NCBI RefSeq assembly: GCF_000515395.1
Contig: NZ_KI911782.1
Location: 2,974,606-3,038,605 of the forward strand
DNA: 64,000 nt
DNA from: Jiangella gansuensis DSM 44835
GTDB taxonomy: Bacteria; Actinomycetota; Actinomycetes; Jiangellales; Jiangellaceae
Direction: 5' to 3'
Shown here one piece after another: positions 17,119 to 25,202 of the stretch. Position numbers and translations under genes: made by a program. Position 1 is the first letter of the stretch. Every line of letters starts with the position of its first letter. Under the pieces are notes generated by a model. The model ran no database searches. It was given only the letters and a program-made list of their open reading frames with translations, and was not told the origin of the DNA.

Positions 17119-18327
17119 TCAGCCTCCGGCGGGGACGCGCACGTCCACCCAGACCAGCCGGTGGTCACTGGTGGGGAACGGGAACTCGCCGGTCAGCCGG
17201 GACAGCGGGTCCGAGCGCACCGGCCAGAACACCCCAGCATCCACCGGCCGCAGCTGCCGCGACGGCAGGACGTAGTCGGCGCGCAGGTTGCCCGGCGCGG
17301 TGTCGGCGAAGTCGGCGGTGTCGTACGCGGGGTCGCCGCCGTGTGCGGCGTTGGCGCCACCCTGCAGCTCGGCCGCCTCGACCGCGCCCTCGGACGCCGG
17401 CAGCGGGTCGACGACGCGCGGGTGCTCCAGCAGCTGCTGGATCGCGCCGGGGACGGAGTCTCCGTCGACCGGGTCGCTGTTCTGGTCGCCCAGGATCACG
17501 AACGCCGACCCGGGCTTCAGGCCGCCGCGTACGCCGTCGTCGTCGTAGATGTACGACGCCCGGCCGGGCGCCACGTAGTCGGCCCAGAACCGGATCTCGT
17601 CGTGGTTGCGCCGGCCGTTGCGGTCCTCCGGACCGTCGAACGTCGGGGGCGTCGGGTGGGAGGCCAGCACGTGCACGACCCGGCGGCCCACCTGCACCGG
17701 GACGTCCCAGTGCGACTTGCTGGACAGCCGGACGACCTCCAGCTCCTCCGGCGAGAACCAGCCCGGCGGCAGCAGCGCGCCCGGCATGTCCTTCCAGAGG
17801 AAGTGCTGGAACGTGCGGACGTCGTCCTCCAGGATCGGGTATCGCGACAGCACCGCCATGCCGTACTGGCCGGGGAACAGCCCGAAGCCGAAGGCGTCGT
17901 CACCGCCGCCCACGGTGCCGTCATTGTTCAGGTCGAAGCCGCTCGGGACGCCGGTGTTGGACGGTGCGACGTAGGCGTACGGGTACTCGACGGGGTCGGC
18001 GCCCCCCTGGCCGACCTCGAGGTAGTTGTCCCGGAACAGGTCGGCGGCCACCCCGCCGGGCACGTAGTCGAACTCGTTGAGCAGGACGATGTCCGGCCGG
18101 GTCCGCTGGATCACCTCGGCCACGGCACGGGCCTGGGCGTCGTCGCCGGTGGACAGGTCCCTCTCCAACTGGCCTTCGGCGGCGCGGTTGAGGCTCAGGT
18201 TGTAGGTGGCGACGCGGACGGTGGCCGCGCCGGCCTTCGCCGCCTGCGGCGTCGCCTGGGCGGGCACCACCGCCGCGGTCGTGGCCAGGGCCGCCGTCAC
18301 CGCGACGGCGCGGAACGAGATGCGCAT
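17119..18327 (-). CDS. Secreted endonuclease/exonuclease/phosphatase-fold protein
   Basis: 402 residues with a Sec signal (MRISFRAVAVTAALATTAAVVPAQA). The fold is shown by VRVATYNLSL at the start, VLLNEFDYV with the metal-binding Glu, FVILGDQNSDP with the catalytic Asp/Asn pair, and SDHRLVWVDV with the terminal His. The group contains secreted DNases, phosphodiesterases and phosphatases; the middle of the protein (FQHFLWKDMPGALLP) matches a group often annotated as exported hydrolases. I chose ATG 18327, with GGAGG 7 bases upstream, over ATG 18360. Confidence 0.88.
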   Translation of the reverse strand: MRISFRAVAVTAALATTAAVVPAQATPQAAKAGAATVRVATYNLSLNRAAEGQLERDLSTGDDAQARAVAEVIQRTRPDIVLLNEFDYVPGGVAADLFRDNYLEVGQGGADPVEYPYAYVAPSNTGVPSGFDLNNDGTVGGGDDAFGFGLFPGQYGMAVLSRYPILEDDVRTFQHFLWKDMPGALLPPGWFSPEELEVVRLSSKSHWDVPVQVGRRVVHVLASHPTPPTFDGPEDRNGRRNHDEIRFWADYVAPGRASYIYDDDGVRGGLKPGSAFVILGDQNSDPVDGDSVPGAIQQLLEHPRVVDPLPASEGAVEAAELQGGANAAHGGDPAYDTADFADTAPGNLRADYVLPSRQLRPVDAGVFWPVRSDPLSRLTGEFPFPTSDHRLVWVDVRVPAGG

Positions 18328-18388
18328 GAGGGTCCTCCCGTGGTGACCGATCCGGGCCACGGTAGACCTTCCGGGCGAACGGCGGGAG

Positions 18389-19378
18389 TCACGACGATGA
18401 CGTTCCGGCGAGATCCAGCAGCCGGCGCGCCAGCGCGGCGTCGACGACCAGGGTGGTGACGAAACCGCCGCGGACGGCGGCCAGCGCCGCCTCGGCCCGG
18501 CGCACCCCGTAGGCGGTGACGATGACCTCCGGCGTGGCCCGCAGCCGGTCCAGCCGGACGCCGACGACCCGGTCGTCGAAGCCGCCGGTGACGTCGCGTC
18601 CGGCCGCGTCGAACAGTCTGCCGCTGGACTCGCCGACGGCGCCGCGGGCCAGCGCGTCCTCTCGTTCGGCCGCGGTCACCGCGTCCCACACCGTCGACAG
18701 GCCCTCGCCCCAGCCGCCCACCGACACCACGGCGACGTCCAGGGATTCCGAGCGATCCAGCGCCCTGGCGATTTCCGGCTGCCGGCGCAGCGCCGCCGCC
18801 GTCGCCGCGTCCTCGACCACCAGCGGCGCGTACACGGGCAGCGCGGTGCCGCCGGCCACCGCCGCGACCGACCGCACCACCTCGACGGTGCCGGACGAGG
18901 CGCCGTCGACGGCGATCGAGCCGGCCAGCTGGACCACGGTGCACGGCACCAGCCGCTCCAGCCGGCCGGCCATCGCCTCGATGGTGCGGCTCCAGGTGAG
19001 CCCGAGCACCTGCCCCTCGCGGACCCGCTCCCCCAGCAGCCCGGCCACCACCCCGGCGATCTCGTCCCGGCTGGCCGACTCCGGCTGCGCCGGCGCCTCG
19101 ACGACGACGGCGTCCGTGATGCCGAGCGCGTCGCGCAGCCGCAGGGACAGCTCGCCGTCGATGTGACCGGGCAGCGTGATCTCGACCTTCACCCAGCCGC
19201 GGTCGCGCGCCTCGGTGAGGATGCGGGCCACCTGGAACCGGGAGATGCCGAACTCCTCGGCGATCTCGACCTTCGAGTTGCCGTCCAGATAGTGCCGCCG
19301 CGCCACCGCACCGGCCAGCACCAGCTCGGACGGCCCGAACCGCGGCGCGTCGCCGGCGGGCCGGCCCCGTCGTGCCAT
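18389..19378 (-). CDS. SorC/DeoR-type sugar-responsive transcriptional regulator
   Basis: 329 residues: an N-terminal helix-turn-helix (SKVEIAEEFGISRFQVARILTEA) and a C-terminal SorC sugar-phosphate-binding domain (LGLTWSRTIEAM, DVAVVSVGGWGEG, GVRLDRL). It diverges from the dehydrogenase-transporter operon and should repress or activate that operon in response to a phosphorylated sugar or polyol. The shared gap carries matching TGAGCG/CGCTCA dyads. ATG 19378 follows AAGGGGG; an in-frame ATG at 19417 would run into the promoter. Confidence 0.9.
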   Translation of the reverse strand: MARRGRPAGDAPRFGPSELVLAGAVARRHYLDGNSKVEIAEEFGISRFQVARILTEARDRGWVKVEITLPGHIDGELSLRLRDALGITDAVVVEAPAQPESASRDEIAGVVAGLLGERVREGQVLGLTWSRTIEAMAGRLERLVPCTVVQLAGSIAVDGASSGTVEVVRSVAAVAGGTALPVYAPLVVEDAATAAALRRQPEIARALDRSESLDVAVVSVGGWGEGLSTVWDAVTAAEREDALARGAVGESSGRLFDAAGRDVTGGFDDRVVGVRLDRLRATPEVIVTAYGVRRAEAALAAVRGGFVTTLVVDAALARRLLDLAGTSSS

Positions 19379-19431
19379 GACAACCCCCTTGACCACGTCT
19401 GTGAGCTCGCGATACAAGTAGTGTACACATG

Positions 19432-19458
19432 TGAGCGCTTATTTCGCTCATATGAGCG
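19432..19458. promoter_or_regulatory. TGAGCG/CGCTCA operator cluster
   Basis: Three half-sites follow one another: TGAGCG (19432-19437), CGCTCA (19445-19450) and TGAGCG (19453-19458). They make one dyad with a 7-base spacer and the perfect palindrome CGCTCATATGAGCG at 19445-19458. A TTGACC at 19389-19394 with an AT-rich hexamer near 19412 could be the rightward promoter, placing the dyads just after the start of transcription. Binding by the SorC-type protein next door is inferred. Confidence 0.6.
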
Positions 19459-19474
19459 GATTCTTGGAGGGTTC

Positions 19475-20482
19475 ATGCGAGCAGCCGTCATCGACCAGCC
19501 CGGTGCCATCACCGTCCGCGACGTGCCGACGCCCGAACCCGGGCCGGGCCAGGTGGTCGTCCAGGTCGGCGCCTGCGGCATCTGCGGCACCGACCTGCAC
19601 ATCGCCGCCGGCGAGTTCCCGCCGAGCCCCTACCCGCTCATCCCCGGCCACGAGTTCGCCGGCACGGTCGCCGAGGTGGGGCCGGACGTCACCACCGGGG
19701 TCGCCGTGGGTGACCGCGTCGCCGTCGACCCGTCGCTGTTCTGCGGCCACTGCCGTCAGTGCCGCCGCGGCCGCGGCAACCTCTGCGAGAACTGGGGCGC
19801 CACCGGCGACACCGTCGACGGCGCCTTCGCCGAGTACGTCGCCGTCCCGGCCAGCACCTGCTACCTGCTGCCGGACCACCTGAGCTTCGCGCAGGGCGCC
19901 CTGGTCGAACCGGTGTCGTGCGCCGTGCACGGGGTGCGGCGCCTCGGCGTCGAGGCCGGTGAACGCGTCCTCGTGGTCGGCGCCGGCACGATGGGCCTGA
20001 TCTTGACGCAACTGCTGGCCGCGGGCGGCGCCCGGGTCAGCGTCGTCGACCTCGCCGAGAGCAAGCTCCCGCTCGCCGAGGACCTGGGCGCGGCCGAGGT
20101 CGCCACGTCGGTCGACGAGCTGCCCCGCCGCGCCTTCGACGCCGCCGTCGACGTCACCGGCGCGCCGGCGGCCATCGAAGCCGCGTTCGACGCACTGGAC
20201 CGCGGCGGCCGGCTACAGATCTTCGGCGTCGCCGGCGAAGACGCTCGAGTCGCGCTGTCACCGTTCCGCATCTACAACGACGAGATCACCGTCGTCGGCT
20301 CCATGGCCGTGCTGCACAGCTTCGGCGAGGCGCTCGAGCTGGTCGCGTCCGGTCAGGTCCGCACGGAGCCGCTGGTGTCGCACACCGTGGGCCTGGAGGA
20401 CTTCGAGCACGCCCTCGACCTGGTGCGCAGCGGCAAGACCGTCAAGGCGCAGGTGGTGCCCGGCGCAGGCGGTGCCCGGTGA
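19475..20482 (+). CDS. Zinc-dependent sugar/polyol dehydrogenase (medium-chain family)
   Basis: 335 residues. Catalytic-zinc ligands are Cys37 in CGICGTDLH and His59 in IPGHEFAG; the structural zinc site is CGHCRQCRRGRGNLC. The NAD-binding motif is VVGAGTMGLIL followed by Asp in VVDLAES, which suggests NAD rather than NADP. It resembles sorbitol, threonine or galactitol-type dehydrogenases. It is the first gene of an operon with a sugar ABC importer and a SorC regulator, so the transported polyol or sugar is likely its substrate. The stop overlaps the next start by four bases. Confidence 0.92.
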   Translation: MRAAVIDQPGAITVRDVPTPEPGPGQVVVQVGACGICGTDLHIAAGEFPPSPYPLIPGHEFAGTVAEVGPDVTTGVAVGDRVAVDPSLFCGHCRQCRRGRGNLCENWGATGDTVDGAFAEYVAVPASTCYLLPDHLSFAQGALVEPVSCAVHGVRRLGVEAGERVLVVGAGTMGLILTQLLAAGGARVSVVDLAESKLPLAEDLGAAEVATSVDELPRRAFDAAVDVTGAPAAIEAAFDALDRGGRLQIFGVAGEDARVALSPFRIYNDEITVVGSMAVLHSFGEALELVASGQVRTEPLVSHTVGLEDFEHALDLVRSGKTVKAQVVPGAGGAR

Positions 20483-21837
20483 GGCGGCGGCTGCTGCTCG
20501 CGGCCGTCGCCGGAACCGTCGCCCTGGCCTCCGGTTGCGCCGGCGCCGGAGCGCTGACGTCCGGCTCCGAGGGCGGCACCACCATCATCGTCGCCGTCGT
20601 CGCCAACCCGCAGATGATCGACGCGATAGCGCTGGCCGACGACTTCACCGACGCGCATCCCGACGTCAACGTCGACTTCGTCTCCCTGCCGGAGAACGAG
20701 TCCCGCGCGAAGATCACCGCGTCCGTCGCCACCGGCGGCGGCGAGTTCGACGTCGTCATGGTCAGCAACTACGAGACCGCGATGTGGGCCGAGAACGGCT
20801 GGTTGGTGAACCTGCAGCCCTACGCCGATGCCACCGACGGCTACGACACCGACGATTTCATCGCGCCGGTGCGCGAGTCGCTGTCCTACCAGGGCGACAT
20901 GCACTCCGTCCCGTTCTACGGCGAGTCGTCGTTCCTCGTGTACCGGCAGGACCTGTTCGACGCGGCCGGACTCACCATGCCGGAGCGGCCGACCTGGCCG
21001 GAGGTCCGCGAGCTGGCCGCCGCCGTCGAGGCCGCCAACCCCGGCATGAACGGCATCTGCCTGCGCGGACTGGCCGGCTGGGGCGAGAACCTGGCGCCGC
21101 TGAACACCGTCATCAACACGTTCGGCGGTCGCTGGTTCGACGAGGACTGGAACGCCCAGCTCGACTCCCCCGAGGTCCGCGAGGCCGTCCAGTTCTACGT
21201 CGACCTGGTTCGCGACCACGGCCAGGCCGGCGCCGCCACCAGCGGGTTCGCCGACTGCGCCACGCGATACGGCCAGGGCCAGGCGGCCATGTGGTACGAC
21301 GCGACGTCCATGGTCAACGTGGTCGAGAGCGCCGAGGACTCCGTCACCGCCGGCCTGAACGGCTATGCACCGGCACCCGTCGTCGAGACCGACGCCAGCG
21401 GCTGGCTCTACACCTGGTCGCTCGGCATTCCGTCGTCGTCCGAGCATCCCGACGAGGCATGGGACTTCATCGCCTGGATGACCGACAAGCAGTACCCGCA
21501 CCTCGTCGCCGACGAACTCGGCTGGGAGCGCGTACCACCGGGCAGCCGGCACTCCACCTACGAGATCCCCGAATACGCCGAGGTCGCCGCCGCGTTCGCC
21601 GAGCCGACCCTGTCGTCCATGGAAGTTGCCGATCAGGACCACACCATGGCCCGGCCTGTCCCCTACGACGGCATCCAGTTCCTCGCCATCCCCGAGTTCC
21701 AGGACCTCGGTACTCGCGTCGGCCAGCAGATCTCCGCCGCCATCGCCGGCCAGATCAGCGTCGCCGAGGCGCTCGACCAGGCACAGCGGTACGCGGAGAC
21801 AGTGGGCGAGTCCTACCAGGAGGAGGCCGGCTCATGA
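20479..21837 (+). CDS. Lipoprotein sugar-binding protein of an ABC importer
   Basis: 452 residues. The leader RRRLLLAAVAGTVALASGC has a lipobox with Cys20, so it is anchored to the outer face of the membrane. Family-1 solute-binding features follow: DFTDAHPDVNVDFVSL near the start, and PFYGESSFLVYRQDLFDAAGL in the middle. It should deliver a sugar or polyol to the permeases encoded next. GTG 20479 overlaps the dehydrogenase stop, and the end overlaps the permease start, so the genes are tightly coupled. Confidence 0.94.
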   Translation: MRRRLLLAAVAGTVALASGCAGAGALTSGSEGGTTIIVAVVANPQMIDAIALADDFTDAHPDVNVDFVSLPENESRAKITASVATGGGEFDVVMVSNYETAMWAENGWLVNLQPYADATDGYDTDDFIAPVRESLSYQGDMHSVPFYGESSFLVYRQDLFDAAGLTMPERPTWPEVRELAAAVEAANPGMNGICLRGLAGWGENLAPLNTVINTFGGRWFDEDWNAQLDSPEVREAVQFYVDLVRDHGQAGAATSGFADCATRYGQGQAAMWYDATSMVNVVESAEDSVTAGLNGYAPAPVVETDASGWLYTWSLGIPSSSEHPDEAWDFIAWMTDKQYPHLVADELGWERVPPGSRHSTYEIPEYAEVAAAFAEPTLSSMEVADQDHTMARPVPYDGIQFLAIPEFQDLGTRVGQQISAAIAGQISVAEALDQAQRYAETVGESYQEEAGS

Positions 21838-22781
21838 GCACTGACGTCGCCACCACCGCCGCCGTCCCGCCGCGGCCGGCCGATCCGCCGCGCGGGCCCG
21901 TCCGCTCCGCCCGGCTGGAAGGCTGGCGGCGGCGGGCGCCCCTGCTGCCCGCGCTGATCTTCGCGATCCTCGTGACCCAGATCCCGTTCCTCGTCACGCT
22001 CTGGTACTCGCTGAACTCGTGGAACCTGGTGCGGCCCGGGTCGGAGCGGTTCGTCGGCCTGTCCAACTACGCCGACGTCTTCGCCGACCGGGTGTTCCGG
22101 CAGGCGGCCCTGAACACCATCGTCATCACCGCCGGCTGCGTCATCGTCGCGATGCTGCTGGGCATCGGGCTGGCGCTACTGCTGGACCGGCGCTTCATCG
22201 GGCGGTCCGTCGTGCGGACCCTCATCATCACACCGTTCCTGATCATGCCGGTGGCCAGCGCGCTGATCTGGGGAACCATGATGTTCGACCCGCTGTTCGG
22301 GCTGGTCAACTTCGTGCTCACACCGTTCGGCGGCGGCGACTACGACTGGACCAGCTCCGCGCCGCTGGTCTCGGTGATCACCGCGCTGGTGTGGCAGTGG
22401 ACGCCGTTCATGACGCTGCTGGTGCTGGCCGGGTTGCAGAGCCAGGGCCGCGACGTACTCGAGGCCGCCCAGGTCGACGGTGCTGGCGCGGCCCGCACGT
22501 TCCGCTCCATCACGCTGCCGCACCTGCGCCGCTATATCGAGCTCGGCGTGCTGCTGGGCGCCATCTACGTGGTCAACACGTTCGACCAGATCTACATCAT
22601 GACCCAGGGCGGGCCGGGCACCGCCAGCGCGAACCTGCCCTTCTACATCTACCAGCGGGCGTTCCTCGGCTTCGACGTCGGCCAAGCCGCCGCCATGGGC
22701 GTCGTCGTCGTCATCGGCACCATCATCGTCGCGACGCTCGCCCTGCGACTCCTGTTCCGCTCGTTCGCCCAGGAGGACTGA
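21834..22781 (+). CDS. Sugar ABC transporter permease (MalF/UgpA type)
   Basis: 315 residues with six membrane helices; the first is LLPALIFAILVTQIPFLVTLWYSL. The EAA loop that contacts the ATPase is LEAAQVDGAGAARTFRSITLP. The family ending, IYVVNTFDQIYIMTQGGPG, is also clear. It pairs with the next permease to form the channel. The start overlaps the binding-protein stop (ATGA) and the stop overlaps the next start (TGATG). The ATPase subunit is not encoded here; a shared MsiK-like ATPase elsewhere is usual for actinomycetes. Confidence 0.95.
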   Translation: MSTDVATTAAVPPRPADPPRGPVRSARLEGWRRRAPLLPALIFAILVTQIPFLVTLWYSLNSWNLVRPGSERFVGLSNYADVFADRVFRQAALNTIVITAGCVIVAMLLGIGLALLLDRRFIGRSVVRTLIITPFLIMPVASALIWGTMMFDPLFGLVNFVLTPFGGGDYDWTSSAPLVSVITALVWQWTPFMTLLVLAGLQSQGRDVLEAAQVDGAGAARTFRSITLPHLRRYIELGVLLGAIYVVNTFDQIYIMTQGGPGTASANLPFYIYQRAFLGFDVGQAAAMGVVVVIGTIIVATLALRLLFRSFAQED

Positions 22782-23443
22782 TGGCCACCGCCACCGCCGG
22801 CGCCGTCACCGGCCCGCGCCGCCGATCCGCCAGCCTGCTCACCGCCCTGACCTGGGTCATCGGGATGGTCTTCTTCCTCCCGGTGCTCTGGATGGTGATC
22901 ACCGCCTTCAAACGCGAGGCAGACGCCTACACCGACCCGCCCAGCCTGATCTTCACCCCCACCCTGGAGCAGTTCCGGGCCCTGTTCGACGCCGGCGCCT
23001 GGCCGTACTTCCTCAACTCGCTGTTCGCCACCGCGGTGTCCACGCTGCTGGTGCTGTGTCTGGCCGTACCGGCGGCGTACGCGCTGTCCATCCGGCCGGT
23101 GAAGAAGACCCAGGACGTGCTGTTCTTCTTCATCTCCACCAAGATGCTGCCGGTCGTCGCGGTCATCGTGCCGATCTACGTCATCGCGGGCCGCGTCGGC
23201 GCACTCGACAACGTCTGGACGCTGATCGTCCTCTACACCGCGATGAACCTGCCGATCGCCGTGTGGATGATGCGCTCGTTCCTTCAGGAGATCCCGGCCG
23301 AGGTGCTGGAAGCCGCCTCCATGGACGGCGCGACGCTACGTCAGACGATGCTGCGGGTGCTGCTGCCGATGGTGGCCCCCGGCCTCGCCGCGACCGCGTT
23401 GATCTGGGTGGTTTCTCAGCGGCGTTTTGCCTGGTGGCGCTGA
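22781..23443 (+). pseudogene. Second sugar ABC permease (MalG type), cut off at the element boundary
   Basis: 220 codons remain of a protein that usually has about 275-300. Helices 1-5 and the EAA loop LEAASMDGATLRQTMLRVLLP are intact. Family similarity stops at ATALIWVV (about 23410), after which the frame reads SQRRFAWWR and ends, where relatives continue with a WNEF-type helix. The missing part is not found at the other end of the inserted element (37.5 kb) in any frame. The importer is therefore probably non-functional unless the short form still assembles. Confidence 0.85.
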
Positions 23444-23519
23444 CCTGGGCGAAAGTGTCGCTGACCTGCAAGAACCTTCTCTACAGCTCTCGTTGGATCA
23501 TGGCCGTTTCCGACGTCCC

Positions 23520-23541
23520 ACGGCCCACAGACGGCCCGATC
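23520..23541 (+). repeat. Left copy of 22-bp direct repeat (att or integrase arm site)
   Basis: Contains ACGGCCC, four bases, then ACGGCCCGATC. It matches 37500-37521 at 21 of 22 positions in direct orientation, 13,980 bp apart. The internal 7-mer repeated with an 11-bp step looks like a paired integrase arm-type site. It could also be the crossover core. Confidence 0.6.
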
Positions 23542-23603
23542 TTGGTCGTCCAGCGCTCGGCTCGCGGCCCTCCTGTGGCTGGGATCTGCCTCATCTACAG
23601 ACG

Positions 23604-23635
23604 CCCCCGCCGGGTGCTGGAACACCCGGGCGGGG
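23604..23635. other. GC-rich stem-loop ahead of the first element gene
   Basis: Arms at 23604-23616 and 23623-23635 pair with one bulged base around a CTGGAA loop. It lies about 40 bases before the start of the 188-residue gene. It may be a terminator shielding the element from the truncated sugar operon, or part of the attachment region. No T-run follows. Confidence 0.45.
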
Positions 23636-23674
23636 ACTTGATCCACCACCAGATCGAGCCTGGAGGAAGACCCG

Positions 23675-24241
23675 ATGGTTACCGTACCGACCCCTGAGAA
23701 GCGTGAAGAGATCACCCGTGCGCCGTTCGTTCATCCCGAGGTCGGGGAGATGGCGGCGTACCTGGATACCGAAGGTCCGATCATCGACGTGCAGGTGAAG
23801 CCCACCGACTCGAACATGTTCTGCAAGTTCACCCTGACGCCGCTGGAGGCGCGTGAGCTGGCCGAGAGCCTGCGGGCGATCGCGGACGAGGCGCAGCGGG
23901 CGGGTTGGTCGAGGAAGATCCTGGCTGACGTGCGCAAGAACTACCTGCCCGACGCGACCGACGACGAGATCCGCGACCGGCTGGACGCGTTGACCGAGCG
24001 GCTGGGGGAGCGCATCCACGGCTTCCGGGGGCAGCTGTCCAGTCAAGCTGGCCGTCAGCTCCTGGCCGAGGACGCCGCAGCCGCCGCGGGCCAAGCGTCT
24101 GGTGCGCTCGGTGAGGTCGTCGACCAGCTGGCGCGGCTCGGGGAGGTGTCCGGGCGGCTGGTCGAGGCGCAGCAGGCGTTCAGCGACCTGGAACGTTTGC
24201 ACCGGGCGTCCATCGACAAGGCCGGGATCCGCAACACGTAG
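23675..24241 (+). CDS. Element-encoded hypothetical protein, helical
   Basis: 188 residues, soluble, charged. The first 60 residues include FVHPEVGEMAAYLDTEGP and a beta-strand-like FCKFTLTPLEARELAESL. From about residue 70 onward it is helical with heptad-like spacing (LGERIHGFRGQLSSQAGRQL, then VVDQLARLGEVSGRLVEAQQAF), suggesting a coiled coil. I do not recognise a family. ATG 23675 follows GGAGG at 23662-23666. It is the leftmost gene of the element; base composition matches the high-GC right half rather than the neighbouring cargo. Confidence 0.65.
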   Translation: MVTVPTPEKREEITRAPFVHPEVGEMAAYLDTEGPIIDVQVKPTDSNMFCKFTLTPLEARELAESLRAIADEAQRAGWSRKILADVRKNYLPDATDDEIRDRLDALTERLGERIHGFRGQLSSQAGRQLLAEDAAAAAGQASGALGEVVDQLARLGEVSGRLVEAQQAFSDLERLHRASIDKAGIRNT

Positions 24242-24277
24242 TCGTTGAGTGTGAATGTGCAGCTAGGAGGCGTGCGA

Positions 24278-24466
24278 ATGAGTGTCCGTTACCGTGGGGG
24301 TATGACGGTTCCGGCGTTCAGCGATCCGGCCATTGTGGTCACCGTGACGCCTGCCGACCCTGAGCGGGAACGTGCGGAGTGGCGGGCGTGGTGGTCCACC
24401 CTGCCCGCAGTCGAGCGGGACCGGCCGGCGGCTGACGTGCTCGCCGAGATCCGCGACGAAGACTAG
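24278..24466 (+). CDS. Probable antitoxin-like small protein
   Basis: 62 residues, acidic and rich in Asp/Glu and Trp; ends with PAADVLAEIRDED, a type of tail seen on small antitoxins encoded ahead of PIN-domain toxins. ATG 24278 follows AGGAGG (24265-24270); an ATG at 24302 is an alternative. Its stop overlaps by one base the GTG of a 22-codon frame that looks like the start of a PIN toxin, which supports the antitoxin call. No DNA-binding motif is evident, so this is tentative. Confidence 0.45.
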   Translation: MSVRYRGGMTVPAFSDPAIVVTVTPADPERERAEWRAWWSTLPAVERDRPAADVLAEIRDED

Positions 24467-24534
24467 TGCCACAGCGCTACGTCCTCGATGCCTCTGCCGG
24501 TGTCGAATCCTCAATCGCACGCCTTCTGGCATGA
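24466..24534 (+). pseudogene. Remnant of a VapC-like PIN-domain toxin
   Basis: From GTG 24466 the frame reads VPQRYVLDASAGVESS and then ends after 22 codons at 24532-24534. The YVLDASAGVE segment is the first strand and helix of a PIN nuclease, with the first catalytic Asp. The other acidic residues and the rest of the roughly 130-residue domain are missing. Translation would couple to the antitoxin-like gene upstream. It is best read as a decayed VapBC pair. Confidence 0.55.
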
Positions 24535-24803
24535 CCCATGTCGTGCGTACCAAGGGCCTCACCTGGGCTGATCGCATCGTAGCTCTGCAGGATTCGTGGA
24601 CTGGCTGCGAGCTTGCCTGGTTCGACCCAGGTTGATCACGTCTGTCGGATGATCCATTCAGCTCCTAGACTGCTGGCACCATCGGACAGGGGGGTCTCCC
24701 GGTGCAACTACGTCGATCCGATCCGACTGCTAGCAGGCCCGACAGCGGGCGAGCCACGATCCACATACCCGATTCTGGGCTAGCCCTTGCGTGGAGTTAA
24801 GTT
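24535..24803. other. Noncoding leader of the toxin-antitoxin-chaperone operon
   Basis: About 270 bases without a convincing gene. A TAGACT at 24666-24671 could be the -10 box of a rightward promoter. The leader from there to the ATG at 24804 is about 130 bases. GGAG precedes the ATG at the right distance. A short open frame around 24535-24635 shows no family features and is not called. Confidence 0.4.
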
Positions 24804-25202
24804 ATGTCTAAAGATGAGGGGGACAGCGTTGTCGAGCACGTAGAGCTAGCCAGTGGTCCGAGGGGGGTGATCATCGGTGTGCGTGTGGCCTCAGGTGAGT
24901 GCCCTGCGGAAGACTTCCTTGCTGGGCTAGACAGCCAGGCGCAGACGCAGTTCAAGGCCAGGTTCGAGCAACTGACATCGGTTGGGTACCTGCGCAACCC
25001 AGATCAGTATCGGCGCCTTGAGGTCAAGGGCGAGCCCATGGTCTACGAGATCAAGGCGCACTGTGGCCCGGGCTGGCGGCTGTACGTGGTTCAAGTGGGT
25101 AAGACATGGATCGCTACCCATGGATGCCAGAAGCCCAAGGATCGTCGGGTGCCCAATGAGGTTGAGAAGGCCAGGAAGATATTTGAGGAGTGGACCCCAT
25201 GA
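24804..25202 (+). CDS. HigB/RelE-family toxin of a TAC operon
   Basis: 132 residues. The fold is that of the RelE/HigB (phage Gp49-like) mRNA interferases: KARFEQLTSVGYLRNPDQYRRL, then GEPMVYEIKAHCGPGWRLYVVQ and a C-terminal helix KARKIFEEW. Members cut mRNA on the ribosome and stop translation. It is the first of three overlapping genes (toxin, XRE antitoxin, SecB-like chaperone), the order known for Mycobacterium tuberculosis HigB1-HigA1-Rv1957. The stop overlaps the antitoxin ATG (ATGA). Codon use is AT-richer than in the flanking chromosome, as expected for imported cargo. Confidence 0.85.
   Translation: MSKDEGDSVVEHVELASGPRGVIIGVRVASGECPAEDFLAGLDSQAQTQFKARFEQLTSVGYLRNPDQYRRLEVKGEPMVYEIKAHCGPGWRLYVVQVGKTWIATHGCQKPKDRRVPNEVEKARKIFEEWTP

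Noticed and set aside
14997-17168. A 723-codon reverse frame opposite the XRE/NB-ARC regulator.
   Set aside because: Antisense shadow; the forward frame has clear domains and a ribosome binding site.
24535-24640. Short frame (VRTKGLTWADRIVALQ...) after the PIN remnant, considered as the toxin's C-terminal half.
   Set aside because: It lacks PIN-domain acidic motifs, so no frameshift link to the N-terminal remnant can be supported.
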